A DNA stretch of 64,000 nt from Paralichthys olivaceus (lineage: Eukaryota; Chordata; Actinopteri; Pleuronectiformes; Paralichthyidae). Of this stretch, positions 13,607 to 25,645 are shown one piece after another. The DNA lies in NCBI RefSeq assembly GCF_024713975.1, contig NC_091112.1:9098001-9162000 (forward strand), written 5' to 3'. The position numbers and the translations under genes were made by a program. The first letter of the stretch is position 1; each line of letters opens with the position of its first letter. A model generated the notes under the pieces. The model ran no database searches and was not told the DNA's origin. It was given only the letters and a program-made list of their open reading frames with translations.

Positions 13607-14304
13607 CACATAAAATTATAAATTTCACAATATTGTCGAGCCCCTTTGCAGGCGACTGTATTGTACAGCATGGTATTTTGTGTACAGTATATTTTATTGT
13701 ATAATGTATTATGTACTATTATTTTAGCACAGAAAGATAAACATTTTACATTTCATGATTTCTTTTAGAAGCTATGTGCAATCTTTTTCTATTTGGTCTT
13801 TATGATTGGAAACCTGACGTTACCATCACTATCCTTCACATCACAATACAGCACGTATGTGTTCTTCAAGTCTTTACTTTTGTATATACTGACTGGATTC
13901 TTTATGATTTTTTTGTAGCAGACCTCAAAGAATTTCTGAACGGGGTGTGCCGCATTTCCACGCAGGCCCCATGCACAGCGGAGGGATCAGACATCACAAC
14001 GTCCCAACGACTGTAATTCATCTGATTGTTTCGAAAATGTCTGCACAAAGCCTCGAGGAGGGAAGAGACAGACGAGAAAGCTCCCGAGATCCCTCTGTGA
14101 TTGAATAAGCACAAGGAGGGATTGGTTCTGTAGCTGCCATAACGAGCCTGCAGATATGACTGAAGTGGTCGAGCAGCAGACAGACAGCGGCCGCAGAGAG
14201 AGGGAGAGCGAGAGAGAGGGAGAGGGAGAGAGAGATTTAAGAAGAATAGCAGATGCTGGAGATGAAAGAGCGGCCAGGCCTTCACTGGGGGGGGTCTGTC
14301 TCAG

Positions 14305-14309
<5 letters not shown>

Positions 14310-14339
<30 letters not shown>
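14310..14339. repeat. (CA)n microsatellite
   Basis: CA run of about 15 units. Confidence 0.9.
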
Positions 14340-14577
14340 ACCTCTTTCCATGTGCTTCTTGTTCTCTTAAACGTACAGTCTTCCCTGTTTTTATTCATTT
14401 TAAATTTCTTTAAATTAACTTATAGAGGCAAAACAATTACATTTTTACAACATGAAGACGACAATACGCATTACTACATACAGTGGATGTGTACGTGGAC
14501 TGTATAACCACACAGACACACACAACTTTAAATTACCCCAGTAAAAGTAGAAAATAATGTTCTGTTCTCACTGTTCT

Positions 14578-14650
14578 GGAGCTCCTGCAAACAAACACAA
14601 AAACAAATGCAGATGAAACCATAACGTCCTTGGAGGAGATCATAAACTAC
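14578..14650 (+). repeat. Short fragment of the '...CATAACCTCC' repeat
   Basis: AAACAAATGCAGATGAAACC followed by ATAACGTCCTTGGAGGAG matches the terminal part of the 12330-12545 copy. Confidence 0.6.
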
Positions 14651-15576
14651 AAAACATTTTCTCTTAACTTGAATAGCATCCATGATTCTTAAATTATAAA
14701 CTATTCTTGACTAAATTGCAAATTGTGCCAACATGTTAGGTTACGGCCGATGAGCAAATCAGTTTCTCACAAATTTTATATTTGTGTTTTTGGTTTTGGA
14801 AAGGCTAAATAAAAACATATGACCCTCCGAGCTACAGATGCTGAAAGTTGCTTTTACAAACCAGACACATCTGCTTCAATTGTTTGGTTGTCAAACACAA
14901 TTTTTGCTCTTAAAAAGAAAAAGGAAAAAAAGTCGCCATTGAAGTACGAGAGCTAAATTTGTGCTGCGTTTAGCTATTTAGAGTATGAGAAATGTTAATC
15001 TGGGGTTTACATATGCTTTTCTTTCTTTCTCAGTTGATAGTGGAGGGTAAAGTCGTCTCAGCTGGATCTTTTCCCTACACCATCATCCCCGCTGCAGACA
15101 GACAGGCAGACAGGGCACCCTGGTCACGGCACGTCGGGCCTGACCACTGGGATCTACCATTTCCGGTGTGTCTCCTGTCGCGGTCGCTCCACTCCTACAC
15201 ACAGACAACCGCCACACACATAAACACACACCACTGGTCCCCTCTGCAGAGATCAATTTCACAGGATCACACAACCAGCTCTGGTTCCCAGGCACTCCTC
15301 ACGCGCTCCGCAGACGTAGACGGTTCCTTCACACAACCTGACTCCTGACCCGCCATCATTACCGGGGTCAGAGGACCAGCAACCCCTCACTGCGGCGGGA
15401 GAGGGGGGCTGCTCTCTCCCAAGACTCCACAGAAACTGACGGGAGCCTCATTTTGTTCTCTCGCTTTCTTTTTTCTCTTGAGGCCAGATGTCAAACGCTA
15501 AAACATGTTTCAACTGTTTAGGCTTGTTATCGAATTAGTGAGTAAAGATGAGTGATTAGAAGTTTGTGTGCATTGG

Positions 15577-15578
<2 letters not shown>

Positions 15579-15637
<59 letters not shown>

Positions 15638-15641
15638 CGTG
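15579..15641. repeat. (GT)n microsatellite
   Basis: GT run of about 27 units ending in GCGTGCGTGC. Confidence 0.95.
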
Positions 15642-16118
15642 CACATTTGACAAATTTGTGAAACCAATGTTGTTTTCCATCTCATATTTCGACATACCTC
15701 CATGTCATGCTGAGAGATCACAGCCATATCAAAGGCTCCTGACTCAGTCTCTGGGCATAAACCATGAACTTCTCGTGCTACTCGTGACTTCTGTCACATG
15801 GCGGCAGGTTTTCCTTTCTCTAATCTCAGCTGCCACTCTGGTCCTGTATGCTCTTCATCATACGAAATGTCAAAACAGTGCAAAACTCACTGTTTAACCA
15901 AGGCCACTGGGTCACTTTCAAAGTGTGATTGGGTCAAACTCCGACCAAATAATTACCTCAAGCTGAGATGAAAGTTAAATAACAGCCTTTGTTCTCCATG
16001 ACTTTCTCTCACACTCACTCCACAGGGTGGCCACCCACCAGGAGTTTCACCGACTGCAGGCATGAGTCACACCCGAACACCCCCCACCCAAAAAAACCTG
16101 CTCCCCCTCCCACTTTAC

Positions 16119-16336
16119 CTCCAGATTAAAGTCAGACGGCGCTGATGATGACTTCCTGTGAGTATTCACCAGAAGGTACTTGACTGAATGGAACACATGG
16201 GAGTCACAGGCTGCGTTCAGCCACTCATCCACCTGTTGAAATATTGATATCAAGTTTACCAGACAGGGGATTAGAGGAGCATTCAGAAGATCAGAGTGCA
16301 GATGAAGGGGGAGTGTGTTCAGGTCATCTGAGTTTC
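16119..16336 (-). other. Orphan exon-like open segment, unassigned
   Basis: On the minus strand a stop-free segment sits between a good acceptor (polypyrimidine tract then CTACAG before 16336) and a donor (GAG then GTAAAG after 16119). A second acceptor gives a 38-codon exon at 16232-16119 beginning VDEWLNAACDSHVF and ending APSDFNLE. The peptide has a balanced, protein-like composition and is not low-complexity, unlike most open frames nearby. I do not recognise the family and find no partner exon. It could be an isolated exon, a pseudogene piece or chance. Confidence 0.25.
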
Positions 16337-17123
16337 CTGTAGACGAAAAGAAGAAAACCCAGACATGATCTTTGCAGCACATGTACATCAGCTCTTCTGT
16401 CTGAGATCTATCTATCTATCTCGACTGACCATCCATGCGTCTGTTCGTCCATCTATCAGCCCTTTATCCCTCCATCCATCCATATAAATACATTAAACAT
16501 ACATATACATGAATCTGTCATGCGCCCACAAAAAACAAAAAGTTAATTTGCTCCTCATGATGGACTTGAACTCCTTTAAAAATTGGTTCTGGAGTTTGAC
16601 TCTCCCATATAAAGATTTCAGCAGGAGATTGTCCCAGTCTGACGTGTTCACAACAGGAAAATTCAGGCGAGGAGGGGCGCCTGGGGTAGAACATGCAGGA
16701 GACAGGACATGCCGTGGAGATTGCGTGTTTTTGTTTACAGCCAAAAGCTCTGGAATCTTCTTGTTTTTCCAAGTTGACATCTTTGTCAGCATCACAATCA
16801 CCTTTTTTTTGTATAAGACATTTCCCCACTTATATTCTCACATGGGCTCACTCTGACATTTTCTGGACATTGTACTAGAGGCCTGGCAGGAGAAGTTCCA
16901 GAAAATGGAGCAGCTGATTTGCGTTCTTGCACACTGCCCCTCTAGATGATATCAGGAAAATGTACGGAGCTCAGTGCACGTCTGAGAGCTGCTTGTGTTT
17001 CTGTGAGTGATAGAGGGACAGAGAGGGGAGGCCCTCGAACACTTCCCATGGGGAGACCAAACAGAGATGAGTGTCAGTGGGTCAACTTTGACACATCCTT
17101 CACTTCCTCAGCACACTGACGCA

Positions 17124-17136
17124 CGCACACACACAC

Positions 17137-17180
<44 letters not shown>
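17124..17180. repeat. (CA)n microsatellite
   Basis: CA run with one CG interruption. Confidence 0.95.
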
Positions 17181-17183
<3 letters not shown>

Positions 17184-17785
17184 CTAGAGGACAAGAATAC
17201 AAGTCGTGAGGGGTGGAGGAGAGGACCCCAGTAACTGACGCCAATAGACAAGGGAATCAATGAACAATGAAACCACGTCCCCACCCTTGTGAAGGACAAT
17301 ACTGGTATCTTCCCCTCTCTCTCTCTCTCTCTCTCAGGCACAATGGTCGGGTGTCACACACGTCTGGTGCATATTTAGCCGTCACTTCCTCTGCCTGTCA
17401 GGGGAAACAAAGTTAGCCTTCCTCAGAGCTCCACACAGCTCTATTTATAAACAATAACAAGGCTCGCCCTCCGCAGGGTTTCACCAGAGAGCAGCTCGAC
17501 GCATTGTTTTGAACGGACGAACATCTGTCTGTGGCGAACCTGCAGACGCCGCAGCTCTCTGTGTCTCAACATGACTCACACCTTCAAAAACTGCAAGGCT
17601 TGGTTTAGCAAAGCCAAAGATAAGCATGTTCCACAGAAACATGTCTCCACACAAAAATGTGTTTTGCTTATTGTTACTCAACTTTACTGTGCAGGAAGCC
17701 AATCACAACACAGCATGCTTCTAGTTCACGTCCGATGTGGGAGCTTGAAGCTTTGTATTTGCTCTCGGATCAGGCTGTTACCTTT

Positions 17786-17955
17786 GCCAGAGAGGTTGTG
17801 TTTTCACCCCCTGTCCATTTGTTTGTTTATTTGTTTGTTTGTCACGAGTATCACACAATAACTGCAGAACAGATTTCCATTAAAATCAGTAGAAGGGCGG
17901 AACATGGGCCTAAAAAAGAACCCATTCAATTTTGACATGGATCTGGACAAAAACA
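17786..17955 (-). repeat. Inverted copy of the '...CATAACCTCC' repeat
   Basis: GAGAGGTTGTGTTTTCACCC, then TTTGTTTGTTTGTCA, AACTGCAGAACAGATTTCCA and GAACCCATTCAATTTTGACA mirror the 12330-12545 copy on the other strand. Confidence 0.65.
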
Positions 17956-19401
17956 GTTTGCTCCAAACATCCAGCCAGTGATTACATTGCCAGTTTAGGA
18001 TTAGATGAATGATAGTTTAAAGCAACATTATGCAATTTAACTGTTCACAGTTTCAGAATTATTTTTGATGGAGCACTGACTTGTGATAGAAAGATCACTG
18101 TCTATTTCGGTTGCAGTTTTTCTAAATATTGACCTGTTCACATTTCTCCAGTCTTTCTAAAATGACTGCTACATTTTTTACATTTTTACATTTGTGTTTT
18201 TGCTAAATTTAAAGAAACTTAAATTAAAACCAACAGATGAAAATGAATCAACACGTGTGAAAGGATTATTTCCAGTCACTCGCATACTTTAATGATTTAT
18301 ATTTTCTGCACAATTTAAAACAAACACAAACAACCCAAAACCTGAACAAAAAACTAAACAATTATTTGTTTTAACTTTTATAATCTCGTTTGAAGCCAGT
18401 TGACAGTTAAGGGCATTTTAAGGCAGAAACCACCAGGAACATTTCAGTATTTATTATTTAGTTAACAGTTTGGCATGACTGTGTTTGGTTAAAGACAAAC
18501 TAAGAGTTCCTGAACGTGATATCAACATCATTCATCAGTGTCAGTCTGTCAGCACCACAACCCAGCTTCATTTACACTTACTGAAGTCAAGTGGTTCCAC
18601 ATCAGCTCGCTGCAGGAAATCAAATCCAAACAAACTAATACAACTAAACACACGATGACATGAGGACCATTGTGTAAATATGCACAGGAGAAGTATTACA
18701 CTCAATGCAAAAATATATAGACAGTGAGTGCAGAGCAGTGAGGGGAATTTATTGGTGAAATATCCCTTTAAAACAACCTCAAAGCCTGAATGTGCACACA
18801 TTGCATAACTCCAACCATTTACATTTGGTGAGACGGACTAGACTTAATTTATGTCTGCACTGATGACATGTTACTGCAGAAACATAGTCGTGGCTCATAA
18901 ATAAACTGAAATTCAAAACGTTTTTTGTATACAGCAAGAGAGGGCAGAGGATGTGGAAACATATCATTTTCTGGCAAAAAGTTCAAGATAATTTAATGTT
19001 TTAAATTTAAATAAATGTATTTATCTCTCTGTTTAGAACTGACCCTAAGTTACGTGTATCAATTTACAGTGTTTGATGAGATTTGGCAGCTGAAGAGAGG
19101 CTTTGAGGAGGCAACATTACCTTTGAGTTCAGTTTTACCGTTAGGTATTGATTGAAGAGGGAACATAAGAGCAATGGAGGTGAACTGTCACTGAGACTCT
19201 GATTGCTTTGGCACCAATCAGTTTGGTTGCCTGATTTGCAGTTGGAGATGGGAGAGGGGGAGGTGCTGGAGGAGGAGGTGGGGATTTGATAATGTTGTGT
19301 TGCGGGCCCTCACCTTCAAAGGGCGGCCCCTGAAAGGCCCTACTAATCACAACATGTGATGAGACCGGTAGAACAAAGACAGCCGGGGCAGAAAATAACA
19401 G

Positions 19402-19409
19402 CGTGGGAA
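19402..19409 (+). promoter_or_regulatory. RBPJ/CSL site 3.3 kb upstream of hey1
   Basis: Exact CGTGGGAA in non-repetitive sequence just before a cluster of CA arrays. It is a candidate only; an exact 8-mer is expected about once in a window of this size. Confidence 0.35.
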
Positions 19410-19480
19410 CTCTGGGTGAACTTGAAATACAACAAGGGAGCTCACCCCCCCACCTCCCCTCCCACTCCCCCTAGTAACAC

Positions 19481-19514
<34 letters not shown>

Positions 19515-19640
19515 TCACACTGAGCCAGAAACTCATGTAGATGCACACCTGTGTTTATTGTGACAAAGGCCTCAGGTTGCATGAACTCAGACGTGTGTGT
19601 GTGAACGCAGCTCCCACACACTCCCACTCTCCAACACAAA

Positions 19641-19644
<4 letters not shown>

Positions 19645-19716
<72 letters not shown>
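19645..19716. repeat. (CA)36 microsatellite
   Basis: Perfect CA run of about 72 bp. Further CA runs are at 19480-19515. Confidence 0.95.
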
Positions 19717-19718
<2 letters not shown>

Positions 19719-19843
19719 TCATATATAGGCATTTGGTTGAATGTGTGAGTGCATCTGTGTGTCTGTCCTGCTTTAAGCACAGCCTTGTACAACAACAATA
19801 AGATGAAAACAGCCCTAAGTGCTTCCTCTCATTCATATGAACC

Positions 19844-19845
<2 letters not shown>

Positions 19846-19886
<41 letters not shown>
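19846..19886. repeat. (CT)n microsatellite
   Basis: CT run of about 20 units. Confidence 0.95.
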
Positions 19887-19889
<3 letters not shown>

Positions 19890-21316
19890 ATGACTGTTAC
19901 GCCTGTGGTTGCTCTTGGCTCCCACTGATAAGTATCACCGTGTTACTGTGTGTGTGCGTGCATGCCTCTGTGTTTGTTTTACCACTGACTGATCCACAAT
20001 TTACTGTAAATCTTTATTAGCGCAAGATAAAAGTTGGCAACAGGGACGTTTTTATATTGCAACACTGTTTTCATGTCAGATGAATCAGGGTTTCATGCCT
20101 CCTCAAAGTGCAAATTCTCTCGCCTCATTCATTGCCTTTGAGGTTTGTTGCCTGGAGTTTCCCATGATGCATTGCTTATTGTAAAAAATGACCTTCAGTG
20201 ACATTTTGAAACATCATTTTTCCTTTCAGACAGTTTTGGACAAAATGTCATCGCGCTGCCAGTACCAACTGGTTTCAATGTGCATTACAAACAATGAAAA
20301 CAATGCCAACAAGCAAATGTCTTTGAAATTGCAAATAAAGTTGTTTTAGATTTATTTTTATTTTATTTATAAATCATGTTCATCAATCAAAATTGTAATT
20401 GAATTCTTTCTTCACATTTTCATATGAGAATCTGAGTGTCAATAGATTGTTGAACTTAGAAATTACAAACACAAACAGCTTTAATTGCAAGTGAAAGTCC
20501 TACATTCTAATTTCTACTTCAGTAAAAATATGCTACAGAGGAATTATTTACGAAATAAAACTGCCAGTGTTTTGTCATTATATAAGTAAGTTATTATTAT
20601 TTTCATTATATCATTACTGCTGCTGTTAGATAACATATTATATTATTACTGCAGTCTTGCACCACGTTATCTAATACCAGTGCTTTACTGATCAATTATA
20701 TCATTATGACATAATCACAAAAGTATCTGGTATCAAAAACAAGCTGAGAAATAGAAATAATGGAGTAAAGGTACAACATCTGCCTGCAGGGATGTAAAAA
20801 GTCAAATAAAATAGAGATACTGAAAAACAAGTACATCAAATTTGTACTTGTGGTTGTACTTCCACTACTGTGTGGTAACTGGCACAGTTGGACAATCTGT
20901 TGAAGTTATGTAATAGTTTATCCCGGCCTGGACCATATGGCCAAACAAGATATCAAGTGGTTAAATATATATAATAGATGATCACCATGATAAATGTGAC
21001 ATAATTATTACTTTTGTTTGGGTTTTATATAAAGAGCAAATCTGAGGTTGATCAGCTATATCTTATTCCCCTTCACTGTGCTTAATGCATAATCAAGACA
21101 TCGCTTGAAATGAGGCTTTTATTATGATGACAGTTATATTGTGGTATTGTTTTATCGGCCCTCAGCTCATCTGGTGTAATGGTATTGTATTAAAGTGCAG
21201 TGTGCAGTTTTGACATGACTCAGCTGGGTCCCTGCAGGAGCCCCTCAGCTGCAGAAACACGAGCCCTCAGTGTGTACAAACACACACCAGCAGCTCTGTC
21301 ACATTATTTGGAGTGT

Positions 21317-21322
21317 GCGCGC

Positions 21323-21353
<31 letters not shown>
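21317..21353. repeat. (GC)-(GT)n microsatellite
   Basis: GCGCGCG followed by a GT run, at the left edge of the distal CpG block. Confidence 0.9.
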
Positions 21354-21355
<2 letters not shown>

Positions 21356-21399
21356 ACCACAACAGGAGCCAGTGGTGGTGTATATGGTGCTGATGTGGA

Positions 21400-21860
21400 G
21401 GCGCGCATCATTATTGTGCTCTTTTGTTGGGCGCGCCCTGCACGAACTCCTTGAAGTCGTGGCCGTGCATGAGGTCTCTCTGTGGGGTAAGATTAGACCC
21501 GTCGGCTTCCTCCGGCTGCGGCAGCTCTCCCTGTCTCTGCCTGAGTCGGGATTGGATTACAGGTTCACACGCTCGCTCGCAGACCGCCCGTCGCCCCGAC
21601 CAATTGCTCCATTCATTCCAGCGCCGGAGACGGCCGCCGGCCTCTGATTGGTTATCAGCGTCGGTTGGGGAACTTTCCCACGGCCAGCGCGTGCTGACAG
21701 CCGGCCAGCCACTCCTCATCACCACCGGGACATGCACGAGGGAGGAGGGGGGGAGGAGGAGGACGAAGGAGGAGAGGGGGGGGTGGGCAGGCACGGACCG
21801 AATGTCCATTGGACCGCTGTCAAAGTCTCTCCAAAGATCCCCTCTGCTCGGAAAGATCAG
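21400..21860. promoter_or_regulatory. Distal CpG-rich block upstream of hey1
   Basis: This segment is GC- and CpG-rich compared with its AT-rich left neighbour. It contains CCAAT boxes in both orientations (near 21599 and 21646), GCC/GGC palindromic stretches, the inverted RBPJ site at 21675-21682 and a G-run/GGA tract at 21738-21788 with G-quadruplex potential. No convincing coding exon was found. It looks like a CpG island or distal promoter/enhancer, separated from the hey1 promoter by about 0.6 kb of ordinary sequence. Confidence 0.55.
21675..21682 (-). promoter_or_regulatory. RBPJ/CSL site in the distal CpG-rich block
   Basis: TTCCCACG on the + strand, which is CGTGGGAA on the minus strand. 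It lies 1.0 kb upstream of the hey1 ATG and in opposite orientation to the promoter-proximal site. Confidence 0.5.
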
Positions 21861-22499
21861 CCACTCTGATGTAAAAGGGATTGTTCACCGAAAAATTAAA
21901 ATTCACTCATCATCTACTCATCACCACTATGACGATGGAGGGGCGGGTCAAGTGTTTGAGTCCTCAAATCACTTCTGGTGTTTCATGGGTAAAACGTGTT
22001 GCAGCCAAATCCAATACGATTGAAGTAAAGTTTCTTCAAACCTCAGTCAACCTAAATATCTGCCACTGAAAGCAGCTCTGCTGTTACAAACCCCTTGAAC
22101 CCTTGGGCAAGAGCTCGTGTGCAGTGTGTGCATGTGAGCATGCACGTGGCTCCAGAGAAGAGCGCACATATCCGAGTCCGTTGTCACACAGGCTGCATGA
22201 CATTTTCTGTATTCAAGTATTTTAAACACAAAAGGCCCATTCTAGGGTAAAGAAAACAACAATTTGTATAATTTTGATGAAAAACACTTGTGAAAACATA
22301 ACTAGGATTGTTTTATATTCATTTACCACCAACAGATCCCTTCACACAAATCTTACACACAGAACCTTGAGACTTTAACCATCAAGGTTATGGAAGTGTA
22401 CTTAGTTTCCAGAAACACCCTCAGAGTGAGGGGTCTTTACTTTTCACCCCCTCCTCTCAGTCTCGGGCCTAAAGGGGACGTGCTCGGGCCCAACTGCGC

Positions 22500-22706
22500 T
22501 GTCAGTCAAACGCCGGACCGGCGTGTGATTGGCTGGTGCGGCCGTCGTCCCCGCCCCCTGCTGGCGGCCAGCAGCGTTGAAATGACACCGTGGGAAAGCG
22601 GCTGCGCTACAAACCGAGACACTGCGAGCGAACCTGGACTCACACACACAACACAACACTGCACAATACAGGACTTGTACTGAGGGACTATTGAGGAAGA
22701 GTCAAG
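22500..22706 (+). promoter_or_regulatory. hey1: hey1 proximal promoter and 5' UTR
   Basis: This is a CpG-rich block directly upstream of the hey1 ATG. Visible elements are an inverted CCAAT box (ATTGG, 22528-22532), a GC box (22549-22558) and a canonical RBPJ/CSL site CGTGGGAA at 22589-22596. A weak TATA-like TACAAA lies near 22609. The transcription start is inferred to fall around 22620-22660; it cannot be fixed from sequence alone. Confidence 0.7.
22589..22596 (+). promoter_or_regulatory. RBPJ/CSL (Notch) site in the hey1 promoter
   Basis: Exact CGTGGGAA, the high-affinity CSL core, 111 bp upstream of the hey1 ATG. HEY1 is a well-established direct Notch target with promoter-proximal RBPJ sites, so function is likely. 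Binding is inferred, not shown. Confidence 0.75.
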
Positions 22707-24371
22707 ATGAAGAGGAACCACGACTTCAGCTCCTCGGACAGTGAACTGGATGAGACCATAGAGGTGGAGAAGGAGAGCGCAGACGAGAATGGGTAAGTTT
22801 TGTTTTTTATGGCCCCTGAACTCATTTTTCTCTTATTCCTCATGATTCACGAAGGTTCATGTTTGATCCCACAAAGTCAGGAATCCTCTGACTTCCTGTT
22901 TATTTCTTCTCCTCTTAAGGAACATGAGCTCTCCTCTTGGCTCCATGTCTCCAACCACATCCACTCAGGTGCAGGCGAGGAAAAGGCGTCGAGGAGTAAG
23001 TGGATCTCGTTTGTTTTTTTAAAGTGTGTCACTTGTTGACTCAGTGTTTGGAGCCCGCAGATATCATCACATGCACAAACGCTCTGCAAACAACGAAGCT
23101 AAATGAATGTGTGTTTTGTTTCTGATCAGATTATCGAGAAACGGCGTCGAGACCGGATCAACAACAGCCTCAGTGAGCTCCGCAGGCTCGTCCCCAGCGC
23201 CTTTGAGAAACAGGTATTTAACCTCCACAGCTCTAACGTCACTTATACAGAGCTCACTTTTAAAGTATGACATTATGAAAACACTTTTGCTCTTTCGGTT
23301 TATTTGTATGTAACTTCTTCTTCTCCCCCTCACTGAAGGGCTCAGCCAAACTGGAGAAAGCAGAGATCCTGCAGATGACTGTTGACCACCTGAAGATGCT
23401 TCATGCAGCCGGAGGCAAAGGTTCGTTGGCTTGATGTATTGTTACAGAAAAACACCTCTTACACCACATTCACACTTTAAAAAACTTATTAAACTGGACA
23501 TTTATAAATAAAATACATGTTTACGTGAACAAATTAATTAGATTATACATTTTGCTCAGACAGATTATTTGATTTTCCATATTTGTCCTTAAGCCCGGGG
23601 CACAGTGATTCATGTCAGAACGCCCTCAATTCTGGACTAACTTGTTTTGTTGTGTGCTGATGAGCTGACTTTTTAAACTAATCCTTTCTCCTCTCGCTCG
23701 CCCCCTCAGGCTACTTTGACGCCCATGCCCTGGCGATGGACTACAGGGGTCTGGGTTTCAGGGAGTGCCTGGCGGAGACGGCTCGCTACCTGAGCATAAT
23801 CGAAGGCCTGGACAGCACGGACCCTCTGCGGATCCGTCTGGTCTCCCACCTGAACAACTACGCCAGCCAGAGGGAAGCTCACTCTGGCCTGAGCCACCTG
23901 GCGTGGGGCTCTGCCTTCGGATCCCCTCCGGCCCACATCGCCCATTCCCTCCTCCTGCAGCACCAACAGGGCGCACCTCTGGCACCTTTACCCCGCAGCG
24001 CCACCAGCAGCCCGCAGACTCCTCCGTCGTCTACATCCACCTCGTCCACCTCCTCTTCGCCGGCGTCCTCCTCGTCAGTTGCAGAGACTCACATCCCAGG
24101 CAGACGCAGCACTAGCGCCACCCCACACTCAGATCAAGGCCCCATCAGGGTCCCCCCCACGACTGCCACCCCTACCACCGTCCTGCACCCGGCCCTGGTC
24201 CCCTCATCAGCGTCAAAGCTCTCCCCTCCACTCCTCTCCTCCCTCTCAGCGTTCCCCTTCCCCTTCAGCGCCTTCCCCCTCATCTCCCCCGCCACCATCA
24301 GCCCCCCAGCTCCAACATCCAGTGTGGGGAAACCCTACAGACCCTGGGGTATGGAGATAGGAGCGTTCTGA
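22707..24371 (+). CDS. hey1: Hey1, Hairy/E(spl)-related bHLH-Orange repressor with YRPW motif
   Basis: Five coding exons with GT-AG junctions and consistent phase: 22707-22792, 22920-22995, 23130-23213, 23339-23420 and 23710-24371; 990 nt, 329 aa. The start ATG opens [16 protein letters not shown], the Hey1 N-terminus. The bHLH spans about residues 48-105, with the basic stretch [14 protein letters not shown] carrying the Gly (residue 54) typical of Hey proteins where Hes proteins have Pro. The Orange domain is about 121-161 ([13 protein letters not shown]). A Ser/Thr/Pro-rich linker leads to YRPW at 319-322 and the terminal GMEIGAF, which points to Hey1 rather than Hey2 or HeyL. Family knowledge: a nuclear, Notch-induced repressor of differentiation in neural, vascular and somitic tissue. 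It is slightly longer than human HEY1 (304 aa), mainly in the linker. It converges on stmn2, as in human. Confidence 0.97.
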
Positions 24372-25400
24372 CTGAAGTGAACCCCTCGACACAATCTAGA
24401 GACTCTACAGCAGAGCTGGACTTTCAAGGACAAGACTTTTCCTCTTCCCTGCTAAGAAAGTACTATTTTTTCTATGATCCCACAGAGGACACACATAGCG
24501 ATAGGATGTTTATTTTCTTGCTAATGCATTGTGTAGAAGAAAAAGCAGTGAGAAGGGCGACCACGGCTAAAAAGCAACAGGAGTGATTTATTGTGTTGAT
24601 TGATCTGTGTTCCTGCCCACCCCTTTAGAAGTTACACCCACCGCTGTCAGCCAATCAGGAATGGCTTTTCCAGATGGTCAAGCAGTTGCCGTCCATCAAG
24701 TTCCTGGGTGAAACCGTCCCCCTCCCCTTTGTTTCCCCCCCTGAGCTGAAACAGCCAGTGCTGATGCCCTGGTTACACAGAGAGGCTGGTGTGAGAGGAG
24801 GGCCTGAGGTGCTCTCAGAGTCCCCCCCTTTTTACAACATTTTATGGGGTGGAATAACCGAAACCAGGTGTTTGTTTGACTAAATACTGGGAACAGAAGT
24901 TTGCTACCAGCTTGGTTGAAATAAACGTGACCATGATTTACCCCTCGAGCTCTGATCTTCGGCTGGTGCTCCATTGTTTGGGCTCACTTCCTCAACTTAT
25001 GGTTCCTCTCTACAGTAAATTCTCTCCTCAACAATCAAAGCTTCACATATGTTTTACCAGTTTTTTTCACATGTAAATGATGTTTGGGTGATTAATATCA
25101 CCTCGTCGCTTGTATTTGCAGCATCGTCAATCAGTATTTACAGAGAGGGAGAGGGATCACAGCTTTACACTTCAGTTTTCTTTGTCATTATTGTCTTTAG
25201 AGACATTTAGAAATCGTAGCCTCTCGTTTCCCCCTGAAAGTTTAATGTGTCTCCTGATAAACTTCACTATGAGATTGTATATTTTACGGTTGTACAAAAC
25301 ACGAGTGAGCACTGACAAAAAAAGATTTTCAAAGTTGTTGGTGGTGCGATGACAACTTACCTGTAATAAAAGAGTTCTGATACATCACCTGTGACTTCAC
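24372..25400 (+). other. hey1: hey1 3' UTR with poly(A) signals
   Basis: AATAAA hexamers lie at 24920-24925 and 25375-25380. The second is followed from about 25400 by a long GT-rich stretch, the expected downstream element, so it is the more likely main site. The UTR end is inferred from these signals only. Confidence 0.6.
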
Positions 25401-25637
25401 CAGTGTGTTTATGTGTCTGTGTATTCAAGACTGTGTGGGTATGAGTGTATTTGTGAGTGCATGTATGTGTTTGTAGTTGTGCGTACGTGTGTTTGTGTGT
25501 GTGTTTGTGTGTGTGTGAGATGCCTGTATCAGATGAGGAGGCTTGTTTCTGTCAGTAGCCCTCAGTGTGTGCACAGGAAGCCATTAACAAGGAGGGGATA
25601 TCCTGGACAATAGCAGCCTGGCTGGCCCCATGTGTTC

Positions 25638-25645
25638 CGTGGGAA
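25638..25645 (+). promoter_or_regulatory. RBPJ/CSL site 3' of hey1
   Basis: Exact CGTGGGAA 1.3 kb downstream of the hey1 stop codon, in the spacer between the convergent hey1 and stmn2 genes. It could serve as a downstream Notch-responsive element. Candidate only. Confidence 0.35.

Larger units (their letters stand above)
1..15000. other. Intergenic, no gene seen
   Basis: No supportable exon. Open frames run through CA/GT arrays or lack splice context. Contents are the microsatellites and dispersed repeats listed separately, an AT-rich stretch (2860-3000), and G/A-rich sequence at 6990-7140. Confidence 0.6.
16400..21300. other. Intergenic upstream of hey1
   Basis: No exon seen. It holds the dispersed-repeat copy at 17786, CA arrays at 17.1 and 19.5-19.7 kb, an RBPJ match at 19402 and AT-rich sequence from 19980 to 21180. 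Confidence 0.55.

Noticed and set aside
23758-23985. Minus-strand open frames within hey1 exon 5
   Set aside because: Antisense shadows of the GC-rich hey1 last exon.
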